In this document: piece after piece, positions 19,431 to 27,611 of the stretch
How positions within the stretch are numbered: position 1 is the first letter of the stretch
How the letters are laid out: the number at the start of each line of letters is the position of its first letter
Made by a program: the position numbers and the translations under genes
Source: Serratia liquefaciens ATCC 27592
GTDB lineage: Bacteria > Pseudomonadota > Gammaproteobacteria > Enterobacterales > Enterobacteriaceae
Length of the DNA stretch: 64,000 nucleotides
Assembly (NCBI RefSeq): GCF_000422085.1
Contig: NC_021741.1
Coordinates: 2,170,001 to 2,234,000 of the forward strand
Direction of reading: 5' to 3'
The notes under the pieces: model-generated
Told to the model about the DNA's origin: nothing
Database searches by the model: none
What the model saw: only the letters and a program-made list of their open reading frames with translations

Positions 19431-20564
19431 GTGCACCGTCGAATCACCCTGTTGGCTTTGGCCTGCGCCTGCGGTTTGTCCGCTCAGGCGATGGCGACCA
19501 CTTATCCGTTAACCCTGACAGATACCTCTGGCCAGAGCCTGACCATCAAGCAAGAGCCTAAACGCATTGTGGTGCAGGACGGGCGCGATATTCTGACGCT
19601 GGCCTTGCTCGACCGCGCCGATCCTTTCGCCCGGCTGGTAGCCTGGAATAACCTGCTCAAGAAAAGCGACGGTGAAACCTGGAAGATCCTGCGTAACAAG
19701 TGGCCGGAAGCCAACGGCATTATCGATATGGGCTTTAGTGATAAGGGCGAGGTCAACCTGGAAAGCGTGATCGCCAAACAGCCTGATCTGATGGTGGCTC
19801 AACTGCGTTCCAAGCCTTCACTGAGCCAGACTGGCGTGTTGGATAAGCTGAAAGCGCTCAACATTCCGGTGCTGTTTATCGACACCATGCTCAAGCCGGT
19901 GGAAAACACCCCGAAAAGCATCATGCTGCTGGGTGAGACCCTCAACCGCGAAAGCGAAGCGAAACAGTACACCGACTTCTATCAGCAGCATTATCAGAAC
20001 ATCCTGGATAAAACCAAAGCCGTCGAGCCAAAGCCGTTGGTATTTATCGAGGCAAAAGCCGGTCTTAACGGGCTTGAGTCCTGTTGTTTCACTCATTCTC
20101 ACGTCGGTTGGGGTGGGATGATCGAGGCGGTAGGCGCACGTAACCTGGGCTCCGCATTGTTGCCTGGCGCAACCGGCGATGTCTCCCTGGAAAAAGTGAT
20201 CAGCATGAAACCTGACGCCTATATCGTGTCCGGCTCTCAATGGGCGACCAAAACCAATGCCGCAGTGCCCTTTGGTTACGGTGTGACGCAGCAGCAGGTT
20301 GATGACGCCTTTAATCGGATGAAGCAACGCCCGGGTTTCGCTCAGGTTACGGCGGTGAAGGAGGGGCGCTTCTACGGCATTTACCATAACTTCTATAACC
20401 ACCCGTACAACATCGTCGGGCTGGAATATCTGGCGAAGTTTATCTATCCGAATCAGTTCAAGGAATTGGATCCGGCGAAAACCCACAGCGAAATCCTCAG
20501 CCGCTTTACCGAAGTGCCGGAAGGTAAGGGGATATTGGGTGCGCAGGCACCGGCAGGAAAGTAA
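19431..20564 (+). CDS. Periplasmic Fe(III)-siderophore/heme-type substrate-binding protein
   Basis: 377-residue class III binding protein (FecB/BtuF fold). The GTG start at 19431 follows TAAGGAGTTTTAC and gives a signal peptide VHRRITLLALACACGLSAQAMA. The fold signature is visible as EPKRIVVQDGRDILTLALL, DMGFSDKGEVNLESVIAKQPDLMVA and VSLEKVISMKPDAYIVSG. No permease or ATPase gene adjoins it, so it must work with a transporter encoded elsewhere. A longer upstream in-frame start at 19368 would destroy the signal peptide. Ligand unknown; heme or a ferric siderophore is likely. Confidence 0.85.
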   Translation: MHRRITLLALACACGLSAQAMATTYPLTLTDTSGQSLTIKQEPKRIVVQDGRDILTLALLDRADPFARLVAWNNLLKKSDGETWKILRNKWPEANGIIDMGFSDKGEVNLESVIAKQPDLMVAQLRSKPSLSQTGVLDKLKALNIPVLFIDTMLKPVENTPKSIMLLGETLNRESEAKQYTDFYQQHYQNILDKTKAVEPKPLVFIEAKAGLNGLESCCFTHSHVGWGGMIEAVGARNLGSALLPGATGDVSLEKVISMKPDAYIVSGSQWATKTNAAVPFGYGVTQQQVDDAFNRMKQRPGFAQVTAVKEGRFYGIYHNFYNHPYNIVGLEYLAKFIYPNQFKELDPAKTHSEILSRFTEVPEGKGILGAQAPAGK

Positions 20565-20572
20565 ACATCGTG

Positions 20573-20598
20573 AAGGGCGCGGCTGATACCGCGCCCTT
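20573..20598. terminator. Bidirectional terminator between the binding protein and marC
   Basis: AAGGGCGCGG pairs with CCGCGCCCTT around CTGATA between the two convergent genes. Confidence 0.8.
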
Positions 20599-20602
20599 AT
20601 TG

Positions 20603-21289
20603 TCAGGCCGCAGGCACGTAGGTGGAGATGATTTCCAGCACGCCGTTGATAATAAACTGCACGCCCATACACACCAGCAAGAACCCCATCAGACGCGAAA
20701 TGGCTTCGATGCCGCTTTTGCCCACCAGGCGCATAATAGCGCCGGAACTGCGCAGGCAGACCCACAGGATAAAGGCAACCGAGAAGAAAATCGCCACCGG
20801 GGCCACCAGCAGCACCCAATGGGCGAAACCCAGCGTATTTTCGTGAATGCTCGATGCGGAGCTGATGATCATGGCGATAGTTCCGGGGCCAGCGGTGCTT
20901 GGCATTGCCAGGGGGACAAAGGCGATATTGGCCGAGGTTTTCTTACGCAGTTCGTTTGACTTGGTTTCCACTTCTGGCGCGTCTTCTGCGCTTTGCTGCG
21001 GGAACAACATGCGGAAACCGATAAATGCCACAATCAACCCACCGGCAATACGCAGACCGGGAATGGAAATGCCGAAGGTGTTCATCACCACTTGGCCGGC
21101 GTAGAACGCCACCGTCATGATAAAGAACACATAAATGGATGCCATCAGCGACTGCTGATTGCGTTCTTCGCGCGTCATATTGCCCGACAGGCCAAGCAAC
21201 AGCGCGACGGTAGTCAGCGGGTTGGCCAGTGGCAACAGCAGCACCAAACCCAGTCCGATGGCCTGGAATAACTGCAGAATACTTGTCAT
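20603..21289 (-). CDS. marC: MarC family inner-membrane protein
   Basis: 228-residue integral membrane protein with six hydrophobic segments. It is nearly superimposable on E. coli Mar[23 protein letters not shown] at the N terminus, [50 protein letters not shown] and a C-terminal [14 protein letters not shown]. coli MarC was once linked to multiple antibiotic resistance, but that role was not upheld; function unknown. No marRAB genes are next to it here. Confidence 0.9.
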   Translation of the reverse strand: MTSILQLFQAIGLGLVLLLPLANPLTTVALLLGLSGNMTREERNQQSLMASIYVFFIMTVAFYAGQVVMNTFGISIPGLRIAGGLIVAFIGFRMLFPQQSAEDAPEVETKSNELRKKTSANIAFVPLAMPSTAGPGTIAMIISSASSIHENTLGFAHWVLLVAPVAIFFSVAFILWVCLRSSGAIMRLVGKSGIEAISRLMGFLLVCMGVQFIINGVLEIISTYVPAA

Positions 21290-21413
21290 AAAGCGAACTC
21301 CCTGTTTTCAGTTAAAACACGACAGCGCAACCTGATCGCCTGCCATGAAATGCGAATTGCTTCCGCAATAAGTTACTTAAAATACAATGAATTAATAAAA
21401 TGTTCTCACGCCG

Positions 21414-21635
21414 TTAACCTGGGCTGCCAGGGGGGAGCAGTTCAAGAACGGCGTCGGTATTAGCGTCATCGTCGTTCACGCAATCATTGGCAATCTCCGG
21501 TGTATCCTCACATTCCATCGGCGGCTCATTCACCGCGATGGCCCGTGGATGACGGTCTGCTCCCAGATGGAGCAGGACAAAAAGAGCCGTCAGCACCAGG
21601 CAGGCGCCAACGAGTAATTTCAATAACCGGTTCAT
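21414..21635 (-). CDS. Small membrane-anchored protein of unknown function
   Basis: 73-residue ORF: a basic start MNRLLKLL, one hydrophobic segment (residues 7-24), then an acidic tail with CEDTPEIANDCVNDDDANTD that contains two cysteines. The arrangement looks like a signal anchor with a periplasmic acidic tail. The ribosome site is weak, and no family was recognised. It lies upstream of marC on the same strand, 124 bp away. Could be Serratia-specific. Confidence 0.5.
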   Translation of the reverse strand: MNRLLKLLVGACLVLTALFVLLHLGADRHPRAIAVNEPPMECEDTPEIANDCVNDDDANTDAVLELLPPGSPG

Positions 21636-21882
21636 GATGCGGGGTGCTTCTCAACTCTGCCGTTAATGGCATCAGGATAGCGGGAGCCAGAGATGTTCGC
21701 CATCGCTGATTTGCGCAATGTGCAGGGAGCAAAACGTCGGCTAAACACGGACAAAGAGTACATGTATCATTAGTTAATTTTATATTTTTGATCATTAAGC
21801 CACCCCTTTTTTTATTGGATTCTATACTGATAGGGCTTTCGGGCAGTTTTACTTAATCGAAAAGCTTAAAAGGAGTTTTACT

Positions 21883-22923
21883 ATGCAAGTGGCAAACGAA
21901 TTGGCAACGGTTAAAAAAATATCGTGGGGCAGCGTAATTGGCGGGGTTATCACCGTTTTGGCGGTGTCGCTGCTGCTGTCTACTCTGGGGACCAGTCTGG
22001 GGTTTTCCATCGTCGATCCGACCTCTGACGATCCGGTCAACGGGGCCGGCACTACTGTGGTGGTTTGGTCTGCAATTTCGATCATCCTGAGCCTGGCTGC
22101 CGGTGCCTTTATTGCCGGTCGTCTGGCAGCGAATGATGGGTTAATCCACGGTTTCCTGGTTTGGGCCACCTCGCTGATTGTAGCGGCGGTGTTGGGCGCT
22201 TTGTTGGTGGGTTCTGCAGTCAAAGCCACCGGGAACGCGCTGGGGGCTATTGCCTCAACTTCCGGTAGCCTGCTTTCCGGTGCCGGGTCAGCCATTGGTA
22301 AAGGCGCTTCGGGTCTCGCGGATGCCGGCGGCAAAGTGTTTGATAAGTTGGGTATCGACACCAAGTTGGAACCCGAAAAGTTACAAGACAATGTCGTGGC
22401 GGCACTGAAAAAAAGCGATATCCCTTCATTGCAGCCGGAGTTTATGCAGCAACAGTTGGACGCGGCCAAGAGTGAAGTGGGGGACGCGGTAAAAGCGTTG
22501 GCGCTGCAGCCTGAGAATAGCGATGCAATTATTCAGGATCTGGTTGCCAAATTGAAAAAACACGGTGAGGCCATTTCGCAGGACGTCGATGAGGATTCGC
22601 TCAAGAAAGCGCTGTCGGAGAATACCGATATGACACCGCAGGAAGTTGACCAGACCGTCAAAAATCTGGTGGATGCGAAAAACAAAACGGCGCAGCTGGT
22701 GAATCAGCGCTTGAATGACGTGGAAGTAAAAATTAATCAGGCTAAGCAGGAATATACAGAGCTGAAGCAAAAAGCACGCGAGCAGGCAGCGGAAGCGGCT
22801 AAGGCCTTGTCTCATGCGGCCCTGTGGTCATTCTTCGCATTGCTGATTGGCGCAGTCATCAGCGCGTTGGCCGGCCTGTGGGGCGTTAAGACCAACAGCC
22901 GTATCGTGGTGGTGAGAGAATAA
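21883..22923 (+). CDS. Membrane protein of the TIGR04086/YrzE type with alpha-helical insert
   Basis: 346-residue protein. N-terminal membrane helices lie near residues 14-36, 64-87 and 93-115, with glycine-rich GXXXG packing. A long cytoplasmic or periplasmic helical region (130-305) holds Ala/Gly-rich, then Lys/Glu-rich coiled-coil sequence; a C-terminal helix (310-334) follows. Relatives in Yersinia and Serratia carry the misleading name CAP-Gly protein. Preceded by AAAAGGAGTTTTACT, a very strong ribosome site, which suggests high expression. Function unknown; the structure suggests an envelope-stress or membrane-shaping role, but this is inference only. Confidence 0.7.
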   Translation: MQVANELATVKKISWGSVIGGVITVLAVSLLLSTLGTSLGFSIVDPTSDDPVNGAGTTVVVWSAISIILSLAAGAFIAGRLAANDGLIHGFLVWATSLIVAAVLGALLVGSAVKATGNALGAIASTSGSLLSGAGSAIGKGASGLADAGGKVFDKLGIDTKLEPEKLQDNVVAALKKSDIPSLQPEFMQQQLDAAKSEVGDAVKALALQPENSDAIIQDLVAKLKKHGEAISQDVDEDSLKKALSENTDMTPQEVDQTVKNLVDAKNKTAQLVNQRLNDVEVKINQAKQEYTELKQKAREQAAEAAKALSHAALWSFFALLIGAVISALAGLWGVKTNSRIVVVRE

Positions 22924-22930
22924 CGGCGAC

Positions 22931-23060
22931 AAGGAGTAAGCCGGGTCTTACTTGCGCGTCTCAGTATCGGGATGAGAGGCCCGGATCTTCACGACGGTGA
23001 AGTGACAGCCAGGAAAGACTGGCATCCTCCCTGGCAATTTGCCGGGGATTTTTGTTTTTT
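22931..23060 (+). ncRNA. Candidate structured RNA (four hairpins ending in an intrinsic terminator)
   Basis: Reading along: CCGGG (22941) pairs with CCCGG near 22980 enclosing an inner GTCTCA/TGAGAGGC stem; CTTCAC-GACG-GTGAAG is a perfect 6-bp hairpin (22987-23002); GCCAG-GAAAGA-CTGGC is a 5-bp hairpin (23008-23023); TCCCTGGCA/TGCCGGGGA plus TTTTTGTTTTTT is a strong terminator (23027-23060). Four stems in 130 bases is more than an ordinary 3' end needs. It may be a processed 3'-UTR sRNA of the preceding gene, a separate sRNA, or a leader RNA for the downstream membrane gene. No Rfam family was recognised. Confidence 0.5.
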
Positions 23061-23168
23061 ATGGCCCTTTAGTGGCAAATCAGACACGAAGTAAGCCTAT
23101 TCCGCATCAATTGCTACGATCCCCTTGCGCAGGTGAATACCATAGTCGCGCTTTAAATAATAACGAGT

Positions 23169-23786
23169 ATGACTATGAAACATGATCTGCAAATTTTACT
23201 GGGAAAAATAGGCTCCTTTCTGCTTTACAGCGCATTTTTGGCTGCGCTGATGGGCTTAATGTTCATTGATGTGCACTGGCTGCATAATTTTGTCTACGAA
23301 ACCTCCTTAACCGAATCGGCGCAGGAAGTGATGCTGGCCGCCATCTCCGGCTTGTTCTTTGTGGCTGCACGCCGGCAAGTTGCCTATCGGCCCGCGTGGG
23401 TGTTGGCGGGGGGGTTCTTCCTTTGCATGCTGATCCGCGAGATGGATTTTGCCTTCGATATGCTGTGGCACGGTTCCTGGCTGTGGTTCGCTTTGGCGGT
23501 GACGCTTGGATGCCTGTGGTATGCGTCACGCCACATTGAGGCCACGGTGCAGGGATTGGCGCATTTCGTGACGCATCCGAGCTACGGCATGATGTGCGCA
23601 GGCCTGCTGTGCATTCTGGTATTTTCACGCTTGTTTGGCATGAATTCTCTGTGGCAAATGCTGATGCTGGATGGTTACAACCGAGTGGTGAAGAACATGG
23701 TGGAAGAGGGCTGCGAGCTGTTGGGTTACGCCTTCTGCCTGATTGCCGCGTTGGGTTACCTGAAGGACCGCCCAGCTTCCCGCTAA
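23169..23786 (+). CDS. Integral membrane protein of unknown function
   Basis: 205 residues with five to six hydrophobic segments (about 12-34, 52-67, 76-93, 99-116, 138-160, 183-198) and acidic/His-rich loops such as REMDFAFDMLWHG and MVEEGCELLGY. No family recognised. Starts at 23169 or at the second Met codon, 23175; no convincing ribosome site separates them. It is the last chromosomal gene before the prophage remnant and is preceded by the structured RNA with terminator. Confidence 0.6.
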   Translation: MTMKHDLQILLGKIGSFLLYSAFLAALMGLMFIDVHWLHNFVYETSLTESAQEVMLAAISGLFFVAARRQVAYRPAWVLAGGFFLCMLIREMDFAFDMLWHGSWLWFALAVTLGCLWYASRHIEATVQGLAHFVTHPSYGMMCAGLLCILVFSRLFGMNSLWQMLMLDGYNRVVKNMVEEGCELLGYAFCLIAALGYLKDRPASR

Positions 23787-23878
23787 ATCCGGGCCTGTGC
23801 CGCAGTTTATTTATCCGGAACAATTTTAGTGATACTATCCGCTTAGCCAATATGGCTGTGAAGGTATGCTTTCCATTC

Positions 23879-23907
23879 TGTGTACCAAGTTAGGTTTCAA
23901 TCTGGCA
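23879..23907. other. Possible left end of the prophage (attL-like)
   Basis: TGTGTAC and ATCTGGCA occur 21 bases apart here and again 21 bases apart at 52215-52243, bracketing all phage-type genes. The 14 bases between them differ, so this is not a normal identical core. Offered as an eroded attachment site only. Confidence 0.25.
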
Positions 23908-23945
23908 ATTGTGGGCGAGATCTGAAATCTGGCTGACTAAACTTC

Positions 23946-24200
23946 TTAGAAGAGGGTGAAGTCGTCGTCAAACTTTTCTGCGTTTCGCTCGACTGACCTT
24001 GAGGCTAGGATGAATTGGATGCCTTCAAATAGCGACGTTGGTCGCTCAAGCCCGAATATGAACGCATCGTTGTATGTGCGCCCGAGCCAGTAGCCGCCGT
24101 ACTCCTTCAGGCGTTGGAAGAACACTCAGCCACCCTCTACGAAGTGAGGGAGGGTTTCGCCGCGATAGACGACTTGATAGCCGAGTTCTTTTGAAGCCAT
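23946..24200 (-). pseudogene. Small prophage ORF interrupted by an in-frame TGA
   Basis: An 84-codon reading frame from ATG 24200 is broken once, by TGA at codon 25 (24126-24128), then stays open to TAA. Conceptual parts: MASKELGYQVVYRGETLPHF then FFQRLKEYGGYWLGRTYNDA and later VERNAEKFDDDFTLF. The sequence on both sides looks like real protein (aromatic-rich, balanced). No family recognised. Readthrough is possible but a simple nonsense mutation in a decaying prophage is more likely. Confidence 0.45.
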
Positions 24201-24252
24201 AACTCACACCACAAAATACTGTTTATTTGCTCAGTATAATTGAGAGAGCGGG

Positions 24253-24618
24253 TTAGTCAATCAAGCAGCTCTCCACCACATCCTTTCGGTTATCTGCAAT
24301 GGTGTAGCCCATACCGAAAGTTTTATAGAACTTAACTGCCGATCCCGTTCCATTTGGGGTGATATCGGCGAACATAGTGTCTTTCCATGTAAAGACCGTG
24401 ATTTTATTACTCGACTGCTCAACATGTGTCGTGTTGTCTCGCTCAAGCATGACACGGGTATTGGTCCATCGTTCATAGATGCATTCACTGAGAACTTCAG
24501 GGGATTTGGTGCTTTCTCTGCTCAGAAGTGGTGCTTCGTTTCTTGCCTCATTAGGCGTTGATAGGCATCCAGACAGAAGTGCTGATGATGCCAAAATAAG
24601 TATTATTCCTTTTCTCAC
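24253..24618 (-). CDS. Prophage-borne small lipoprotein
   Basis: 121 residues with a lipoprotein signal VRKGIILILASSALLSGC; acylated Cys predicted at residue 18. The GTG start follows AAGGAAAAATC. The mature region is polar, with two further cysteines (ECIYERW and VESCLID) that may form a disulfide. It lies 298 bp downstream of the immunity gene on the same strand but past a terminator. It is too long to be a colicin lysis protein (about 45-50 residues). Function unknown. Confidence 0.65.
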   Translation of the reverse strand: MRKGIILILASSALLSGCLSTPNEARNEAPLLSRESTKSPEVLSECIYERWTNTRVMLERDNTTHVEQSSNKITVFTWKDTMFADITPNGTGSAVKFYKTFGMGYTIADNRKDVVESCLID

Positions 24619-24863
24619 GATTTTTCCTTTCGCTTGTTCTACATTTTATAATGTGAGTATAGCTTCAATCTGCTGTGTTTTCAGCGACCTGGTTCTCCGG
24701 TTTTGCCTGCATAGCGAGGTGGCATGCATTTCAGCCTTAATACCATTGAAAGCTCAGTACTTAACTGATGTCCTGCAATCCCTGCAGCCGTCTCCACTGG
24801 CCCTGGCATTAAAGTCTAGAAATACGCTGAAAGTGTCTCATTACGTCTTCTCGACGGAGTAGG

Positions 24864-24893
24864 CTAAAAAGAAGCCCGGCGTTTAACCGGGCT
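24864..24893 (-). terminator. Terminator of the bacteriocin-immunity operon
   Basis: AGCCCGG pairs with CCGGGCT (24873-24893); on the minus strand it is followed by TTCTTTTT. Lies 22 bp past the immunity stop. Confidence 0.8.
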
Positions 24894-24915
24894 GAAAGAG
24901 TGATAAATTATGGGG

Positions 24916-25170
24916 TCATGCTTTCCTGAAACCTGGCTTGCCGTTTTTAGATCGCCATTCTTTGATGACTTTAACTACAGCTTCAGCGCCTTGATTGCCT
25001 TTTTCAGGGTAATACAACAAATCCGATCCTGACGGATGCTCAGACAACCTCTCAAACTCCATAACAGCATCAATATGCGCTTCTTCGGATGGATAGGTGT
25101 CGTTATAAATACCCTTTACGAATTCGAGGAATTCTTTTTCCGTATAATCAGATATCGTCTTATTAGCCAT
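24916..25170 (-). CDS. Colicin E/pyocin S-type DNase immunity protein
   Basis: 84-residue acidic protein that binds the nuclease domain of the preceding bacteriocin and protects the producer. Its SDYTEKEFLEFVKGIYND and SEHPSGSDLLYYPEKG correspond to helix I and the conserved helix III (HPSGSDxxYYP) of Im2/Im7/Im8/Im9. The ATG at 25170 is chosen because GGGAGGGAAG precedes it and it starts one base after the bacteriocin stop. An in-frame upstream Met at 25206 would overlap the nuclease. Helix II residues (EEAHIDAVMEFERL) set specificity and should match the partner nuclease. Confidence 0.93.
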   Translation of the reverse strand: MANKTISDYTEKEFLEFVKGIYNDTYPSEEAHIDAVMEFERLSEHPSGSDLLYYPEKGNQGAEAVVKVIKEWRSKNGKPGFRKA

Positions 25171-25171
25171 G

Positions 25172-27373
25172 TTACTTCCCTCCCTTTCTTGAATGAATTT
25201 CAACATGTCGTTTCGGGGTTACGACACCAAGATTATCAACATCAAAGACACGCCCGCCATCTTTTATCATGTCTAAATGATGTAATTCAGCTTTAACCCT
25301 TTTCCCTGCTCGTTCGGCCTTTCGAACATACGGGGCTCTCCCCTTTTTCATGGTGGCTAAACTACCTGGATCAAATTGCTTGCTTAATTCAGGGTCTTTA
25401 CTAACTTCCCGCCAGAATGCATTACGAAAAGCATCAAAGTTCGCGAATTCTCGACCACGCAGCTTGTCAGCAATCTGACTGGGGACTGGGGCACCGAGTT
25501 CCTGGCCCGCTTTTTTTAGCCAGCCTTCACCTACTTTCTGTCCCTTGCCGCTCACTTTCCCTGGCATATCTCGTGGGCTTCTGAACACCACATAAATCGG
25601 CTCGACGCCGGTACCTTTGGCGTCAGGCTGCCAGTAGATAAAATCTTGTAGCCCATTGTTATCTGCGGCGCGTGAAGTAGTCACCACAATATTTTCCACC
25701 GGTTTTACATCGGTGCCAGTATGCAACGGTATTGCCGGTACAGACGGGGTCTGATTACCTGTATTCGAAGGTGCAGGCGGTGTTGCCGCTGGATTGATCA
25801 AAACCGTACGCGAAGGGGCACTAGTTGTCGCTGGCACCATGATGCGATCCAAGCCGGTTTTTTTATCACGTACAGCTGTCAACACCTGAACGGCTTTCGA
25901 CAAACCATCACCGGTTTTCAGCAGTTTCAGTGCCAATTGGCCGTTTGACATGACCAGTTGACCCCGGACGGGCAAATCGACCGTGGATGTCCCCGGTTTC
26001 AATCCCTGTTCTTTGGGCAACATGACGTTGGCAGGATAGCTAAACAGTGCAGGAACATCACGCCCCGGGACTTTGTCACTGCCTATCCCTACTTTGGGTG
26101 AATGGAAAATGGCTGCAATGACAAAGCCGCCTGCCAGTGGACTGGCCGCCCCGGTTGTCAGTGCTGAAATGCCTCTGCCAATGGAGGGACTGAGCACTTT
26201 CCCTCCCACATTCATCACACCTCTTCCCGCAATGGCCAACTGGGCTGTGCCAGGCCAACGCCCCAATGCCAGCACGCCGGCGCCACCCAGGGTTGCATTT
26301 GCCGCCTTCACCATATCCGGAGTGTACTCCGGTGCAGGTTTAACTCCGGCCTTTGCCAGCTCAGCAGCTACCTTCGCCAGTTCTGCCGCTATCTTCGCTT
26401 TGGTTTCCGCGGCCGCTTTCGCCTCTGCGTCTGCACGTGCTTTGGCCTCCGCTTCCGCTCTGGCTTTCGCCTCAGCTTTTGCCCGAGCGGCGGCTTCGGC
26501 TGCGGCTTTCACTTTGGCCTCTGCTTCAGCTTTGGCGCGTGCATCGGCTTCAGCCTGTGCACGTGCATCGGCTTCGGCTTTACGCGCGGCCTCTAGGGTG
26601 ACATCTGCCAGCCCTTTATCGACGTTAGCCTGATGCAGCGTTTGTTGAGCGGCGTTTAGTTCTGCTGTTGCTGCATCGACCTGTTGTTGAAGATTATTTA
26701 ATTTGGCTTCTTCTTCGTCCAACTGACCCAGATAAGTGGGGTCAAGGTTAAACATGTCGGTGAGCATCGAAACCAGCGTTTTTTTCTCGTCACGAGCGGG
26801 AATAGTTGAGGCCAGATGTTCATTTTTTTGACGTATCTGTTCCGCAGCCTGATTAATGCGCTCTTGGGCTTCCCGCACTTTATTTTCCGCCGCCGACACA
26901 CCAATTTTCGCGCCTTCGGAAATTGCATTGGCTTTGGCTTCTGCCTCCGCCCGAGCTCTGAATTCTGCTTCAGCTTGTGCGCGGGCCTTTTCCTCTGAGT
27001 TTTTCCTCGCGGCTTCCTGTGCTTTTTGCTTTGCTTCTTCGGCTTCTTTTTGTTGTTTTATCTTCTCCTGTTGTTCATACCACTCTTTTTGAAGGGCATC
27101 GAGCACGTCCCAGGAATCACCGCCAAGAATACCTGCCCATGGCGTCTTTGTTGGATTATCAGAGAAGCCCAGGCCTGGGAATGCCAGGTGATTTCCGTTA
27201 CCTGTCGTACCTTGATCATTAGGGCTTATCGTTAACGTATCTCCGTCCCATTGCCCTGTTGTTGGCCATCCCCATGACCCCGGGACACCGCCACCACCGG
27301 GTTCCCATACTAGCCCAGCTTGGGGCGGCACGCCGTTGTTATAGTTGCCGGGGTCGTAGTTGATATCACCCAT
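25172..27373 (-). CDS. S-type/colicin-like DNase bacteriocin
   Basis: 733-residue modular toxin. Residues 1-80 are Gly/Pro/Asn-rich with many Trp (translocation-type region). About 85-175 and 195-335 are Ala/Glu/Lys-rich coiled coils with long AEA-type repeats, like the receptor-binding rods of colicins. About 385-600 resembles the S-type pyocin domain. Residues about 600-733 are an HNH DNase of the colicin E2/E9 type: GKVSGKGQKVGEGWL start, SKDPELSKQF, then H698-H699, H723 and H727 of the beta-beta-alpha metal motif. It kills related cells by cutting genomic DNA. Next gene is its immunity protein. Upstream: LexA box, Fur box, AAGGAG ribosome site. No lysis gene adjoins it. Confidence 0.93.
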   Translation of the reverse strand: MGDINYDPGNYNNGVPPQAGLVWEPGGGGVPGSWGWPTTGQWDGDTLTISPNDQGTTGNGNHLAFPGLGFSDNPTKTPWAGILGGDSWDVLDALQKEWYEQQEKIKQQKEAEEAKQKAQEAARKNSEEKARAQAEAEFRARAEAEAKANAISEGAKIGVSAAENKVREAQERINQAAEQIRQKNEHLASTIPARDEKKTLVSMLTDMFNLDPTYLGQLDEEEAKLNNLQQQVDAATAELNAAQQTLHQANVDKGLADVTLEAARKAEADARAQAEADARAKAEAEAKVKAAAEAAARAKAEAKARAEAEAKARADAEAKAAAETKAKIAAELAKVAAELAKAGVKPAPEYTPDMVKAANATLGGAGVLALGRWPGTAQLAIAGRGVMNVGGKVLSPSIGRGISALTTGAASPLAGGFVIAAIFHSPKVGIGSDKVPGRDVPALFSYPANVMLPKEQGLKPGTSTVDLPVRGQLVMSNGQLALKLLKTGDGLSKAVQVLTAVRDKKTGLDRIMVPATTSAPSRTVLINPAATPPAPSNTGNQTPSVPAIPLHTGTDVKPVENIVVTTSRAADNNGLQDFIYWQPDAKGTGVEPIYVVFRSPRDMPGKVSGKGQKVGEGWLKKAGQELGAPVPSQIADKLRGREFANFDAFRNAFWREVSKDPELSKQFDPGSLATMKKGRAPYVRKAERAGKRVKAELHHLDMIKDGGRVFDVDNLGVVTPKRHVEIHSRKGGK

Positions 27374-27409
27374 AAGAACTCCTTTTTCTTAAACACAAAG
27401 TTGAATTAA

Positions 27410-27425
27410 CTGTATGCCCATACAG
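27410..27425 (-). promoter_or_regulatory. LexA box of the bacteriocin promoter
   Basis: CTGTATGCCCATACAG is a perfect palindrome fitting CTGT-N8-ACAG, 37 bp upstream of the bacteriocin start. On the minus strand TTGACG (27462-27457) and TACAGT 17 bases further could be the -35 and -10, placing LexA over the transcription start. DNA-damage induction, as for colicins, is expected. Confidence 0.85.
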
Positions 27426-27462
27426 TGATTTGAACTGTATATAAAAAGTTCCCACACGTCAA

Positions 27463-27484
27463 TGTAATGATAATCATTATCATT
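27463..27484 (-). promoter_or_regulatory. Near-perfect Fur box upstream of the bacteriocin
   Basis: The 19 bases from 27463 match 17 of 19 positions of the Fur consensus, and AATGATAATCATTATCATT (27466-27484) is a perfect palindrome. It ends next to the likely -35 hexamer (27457-27462). Repression by iron-loaded Fur in addition to LexA is inferred. The bacteriocin gene is the first gene downstream on the minus strand. Confidence 0.8.
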
Positions 27485-27611
27485 TGTGCCATAAATGATA
27501 CAACGCATGCTTGGAATAATGAGATGACAATGTGGGGTATTTTCTTAGGGGCTTTCAGATTAAAGTTATTGATCGAGCGTTAAAGACCTCGGAGCACTGT
27601 TGTTCTAACAC

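Noticed and set aside
22931..23060. Mn-sensing yybP-ykoY riboswitch
   Set aside because: GGAGTAAG resembles the GGGGAGUAGC start of that class, but the conserved internal loops are not found and the following gene is not a known Mn exporter.
24253..24618. Colicin lysis lipoprotein
   Set aside because: Too long (121 residues), lies after a terminator, and the mature part does not resemble bacteriocin release proteins.
26073..26633. Ala/Ser-rich frame opposite the bacteriocin coiled coil
   Set aside because: A low-complexity artefact of the AEA repeats on the other strand.
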